Assembly: GCF_020520425.1 (NCBI RefSeq)
Contig: NC_079491.1
Coordinates: 8,791,143 to 8,855,142 of the forward strand
Length of the DNA: 64,000 nt
From: Spinacia oleracea
Lineage: Eukaryota > Streptophyta > Magnoliopsida > Caryophyllales > Amaranthaceae
Direction of reading: 5' to 3'
Numbering within the stretch: position 1 is the stretch's first letter; each line of letters starts with the position of its first letter. The notes beneath the pieces are model-generated. The model worked only from the letters and a program-made list of their open reading frames with translations. It was not told the DNA's origin and did not search any database. The translations under genes were made by a program, and so were the position numbers. Positions 61,405 through 64,000 of the stretch are shown piece by piece.

Positions 61405-64000
61405 ATGGCGCCTAAACAGTCATCGGCGACAATGTCACGTGATCTTCGCCACCGTGTTCTCACGTGCATGACAAAGCTTTCCGACAGGGATACGCTTTCC
61501 CAAGCCGTGTCGGAGCTGGACTCTATCATTCCTACGCTAACCTCCGACACATTCTCTCTGTTCATTAACTCTCTTTCCTCCACATCTACCGCCGACCGCT
61601 CCGCCGTACGCGTCTCCTCCCTTAAACTCCTCGCTTCTCTCTCCGCCTTCCATGGTACCTCTCTCTATCCTCACCTGCCCAAACTCATCTCCGCCGTCGT
61701 CCGTCGCCTCCGCGATCCTGACTCTGCCGTCCGGTCTTCCGCCGCAACTACCACCGCTTCCTTTGCTCACCACATCAGCCACTCTCTCTCCTCCATTTTC
61801 CGCCCTCTCGCGGACTCACTCTCCTCGGAGCAGGACTTCTCCGCGCAATCAGCCGCCGCGATGTGTCTCTCCGCTGCAATTGAATCGTCTCCGGCGCCGG
61901 AGACATCTCAGTTACTGAAGGTGTTGCCGAAGTGGATGAAGCTGTTGAAATGCGACGGATTTAAGGCGAAAGCGTCGTTAATTGTGTTGATGAAGAGTGC
62001 AATTAGGGTTTGTGAGATTGGAAATTGCAATTTGTTGAGAGATTTAGTGAATTGTTTGATCGAGTATTTGAAATCCGAGGATTGGGCCGCTAGGAAGGCG
62101 TCTGCGGATGCGTTGAAGGAGATGGCGGTGGTGGAGAAGGAAAATTTGTCGGAGATGAAGGTTTCTTGCTTGAAGATTATTGAATCTAGAAAATTTGATA
62201 AGGTTCGAATTTTTTAAAAAACCATAGAAATTTGTTGATTAGATTTGATTTAATTCTGATCAATTTGTGATTTTTGAATGATGTTTGTTTTTGTAGGTAA
62301 AAGCAGTTAGAGAATCAATGAATCAACTGTTGGATGCTTGGAAGGAGGTTCCTGATGTGTTTGATGATGGATCACCACCTCCTCATTCTCAAGAATCTTC
62401 CAGAGGTCAATTTCTTGTTCTCTCTCCCTTTTTAATGTTTTGTTAGAAATGTAAATTATGATAAACATATGATTCATTACAGATGGGAGTAGATCATAGT
62501 ATCATACTCTAGGCGAATTAATTTGATTAGTGTTTTGGGAGCCTCAACCCAAGATAATAATGTAGACGAGATTTTATTCCTTCAAATTCAGTAGTAAACC
62601 TAAGTGATTACACTGATCCAAGTACGTATGGGTTTAAGGAGTTTGTTCTAAGGGTTTTATGTTTTGAAATTACATTATGCTAGGTTTAAGAGAGTTGAAA
62701 TTCTCATGTAGGATTGCTGTTTGCTTTGCTTTAATGATGCATCTCTCTTTTCAATCCGTTTTGCCTGCAAATTTATATGCTGAACTTGGAATATAGATCA
62801 TGTGCATTTTCTGTATTGAACTTCTGGTGGATTGTGTTGTTATTTGGATGCTCTGTAATGTCTTCGCACCTTCATTCGTCTGATGGGTTTCGATCTATAT
62901 GGATAACAGATAATACCAGTGATGGACGGTTCCCTGCACGATCTAAAATGTCTAGTGCAGTTGACTCTAATAACACTCCTCAAACAGGCAGAAGCTGTTT
63001 TCCGGCTAAGAAATCATCCCCCTCTGATAGTGCTTTGAAAACCACGGCCAGAAACAGAGGTGCTCCTGATGTTACAATTAAGAGGTCAAGCCCACAAGTT
63101 TTCAGGAAGCTTGATTCCAAGAAGCTTTCTGCTGTGAATGGTGATGCTAATGATCTTCATGGTTCATCTGTTACACCGGATTATGGAGAAAATTCGGTGG
63201 AATATGACGAAGGTGTTCAAAGAAGGGCAGATGTCAGATCTTCGAAGCAAGAAACTAAGCGAGGTCTTTTTAGCAAGAACACTGGTTCGCGTGTGATGCC
63301 ATGTTCTGAGGATGACTATGAAGCTACTGGAACTGTCAGCAATACTTCTGCGGATGTTTGTAAACACCACAAAGAATTTGAGGATCTTTCTCTTATCCGC
63401 AAGCAGCTTGTTCAAATTGAAAACCAACAGTCCAGCTTGATGGATATCCTTCAGGTGATTCTTGGATTACTTGCTTGTTATCTACAGTATTTATTTTTGG
63501 TCCTGCCGACATATAACGAAAAGGAACTTCAACTTTTTAGATTTGTTTTATTCTGCTTTTCCTGTAATATGTTTTTATTAGAGGGCATTATTCTTGTGCT
63601 AACATTGAATTTCCATTTTGAATCAGAAATTTATTGGAAGCTCACAGGACGGTATGCGTACTCTTGAGACACGTGTACATGGCTTAGAAATGGCCATGGG
63701 TGATATCTCCTATGACTTGGCCATGTCAACTGCACGGATGTCCTCTGCCGAAGCCACAAGGAGCTCATGTTGCATGCTGCCTGGTCCAGACTTTTTAAGC
63801 TCTAAGTTTTGGAGGAGACCTGATGGCCGTTGCTCAACCTCGCGTTTTTCTTTTGGTGGCACCACTCCTTCGGTTTCAGCTATGCGCAGTATTACCGATA
63901 GGAGGCCTGGCGAACCAGTTGGACATGAGAACAGGAGGTTTAGCCTTCGAGGTCCTGGTGGAGTTATCATGAATCCATTGGCTGATATTCATGGTGATTC
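61405..64000 (+). CDS. SPIRAL2/TORTIFOLIA1-like microtubule-associated protein, 5' part
   Basis: Four exons are visible: 61405-62202, 62297-62405, 62910-63454 and 63627 to the window edge, giving about 608 residues with compatible phases. The N-terminal 300 residues are a TOG-like HEAT array, with ELDSIIPTL, SLKLLASLSAFHG, AAAMCLSAAIE, LIEYLKSEDWAARKASADAL and KAVRESMNQLLDAWKEV. A Ser/Lys-rich linker follows, then a coiled-coil block LIRKQLVQIENQQSSLMDILQ and GMRTLETRVHGLEMAMGDIS. This order is that of the plant TOR1/SPR2 family, which bind cortical microtubules, stabilise minus ends and control straight versus twisted growth. The ATG at 61405 is chosen because the conserved HEAT region starts right after it. 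The gene is open at 64000 and continues outside. No defect seen. Confidence 0.9.

Overview
This is a stretch of plant nuclear DNA, from an angiosperm and most likely a eudicot. The genes are split by short GT-AG introns, the spacers are AT-rich, and there are plant-specific genes (EDS1, a SPIRAL2/TORTIFOLIA-type microtubule protein, a plant ABCC transporter). Plant transposon signatures are abundant: Stowaway ends, hAT, Mutator and CACTA target-site duplications, a TRIM, and tRNA-derived SINEs. I cannot name the species. Caryophyllales is only a guess.

Intact-looking genes are few. They are the 3' part of an ABCC transporter (1-3347, +, cut by the window edge), a complete EDS1 immune regulator in three exons (7768-9765, +), a RING protein with a NOT4-type C4C4 finger in three exons (16182-17535, -), and the 5' part of a SPIRAL2/TORTIFOLIA1-like gene (61405-64000, +, cut by the window edge). 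They are unrelated in function and each has its own promoter.

Broken genes are common. A long row of exons from 24602 to 36705 matches the C-terminal half of TFIIIC subunit GTF3C3 (tau131-like TPR protein). It has at least three frame disruptions, an apparently missing exon and no recognisable N-terminal half. A SKP1-like gene at 37130-37545 carries two frameshifts. There are also a LINE reverse-transcriptase relic (10610-11263, -) and a CACTA TNP2 transposase relic (22762-23330, +).

Mobile elements fill most of the remaining space, and several can be delimited to the base by target-site duplications. (i) A 3.2 kb non-autonomous hAT element (4211-7412, 8-bp TSD) has very G-rich subterminal arrays and holds a second hAT-type element (5713-6543). 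That inner element carries four copies of a plant snRNA-type promoter (USE plus TATA at 32-33 bp). (ii) A Mutator-like element (39402-49178, 9-bp TSD) carries a captured SufD/ABCI7 exon and is itself host to an 8.2 kb CACTA element (39837-48007, 3-bp TSD). The CACTA carries exons of a proline iminopeptidase gene, a LINE RNase H fragment and 170-bp satellite repeats. (iii) A tandem TRIM array (50661-52221) has five LTRs of exactly 192 bp. (iv) There are many MITEs and SINEs.

The most notable structures are the element-within-element gene-capture nest, the five-LTR TRIM concatemer and the repeated snRNA-like promoter modules inside a hAT element. No RNA gene, CRISPR array or prokaryotic-type operon was found.
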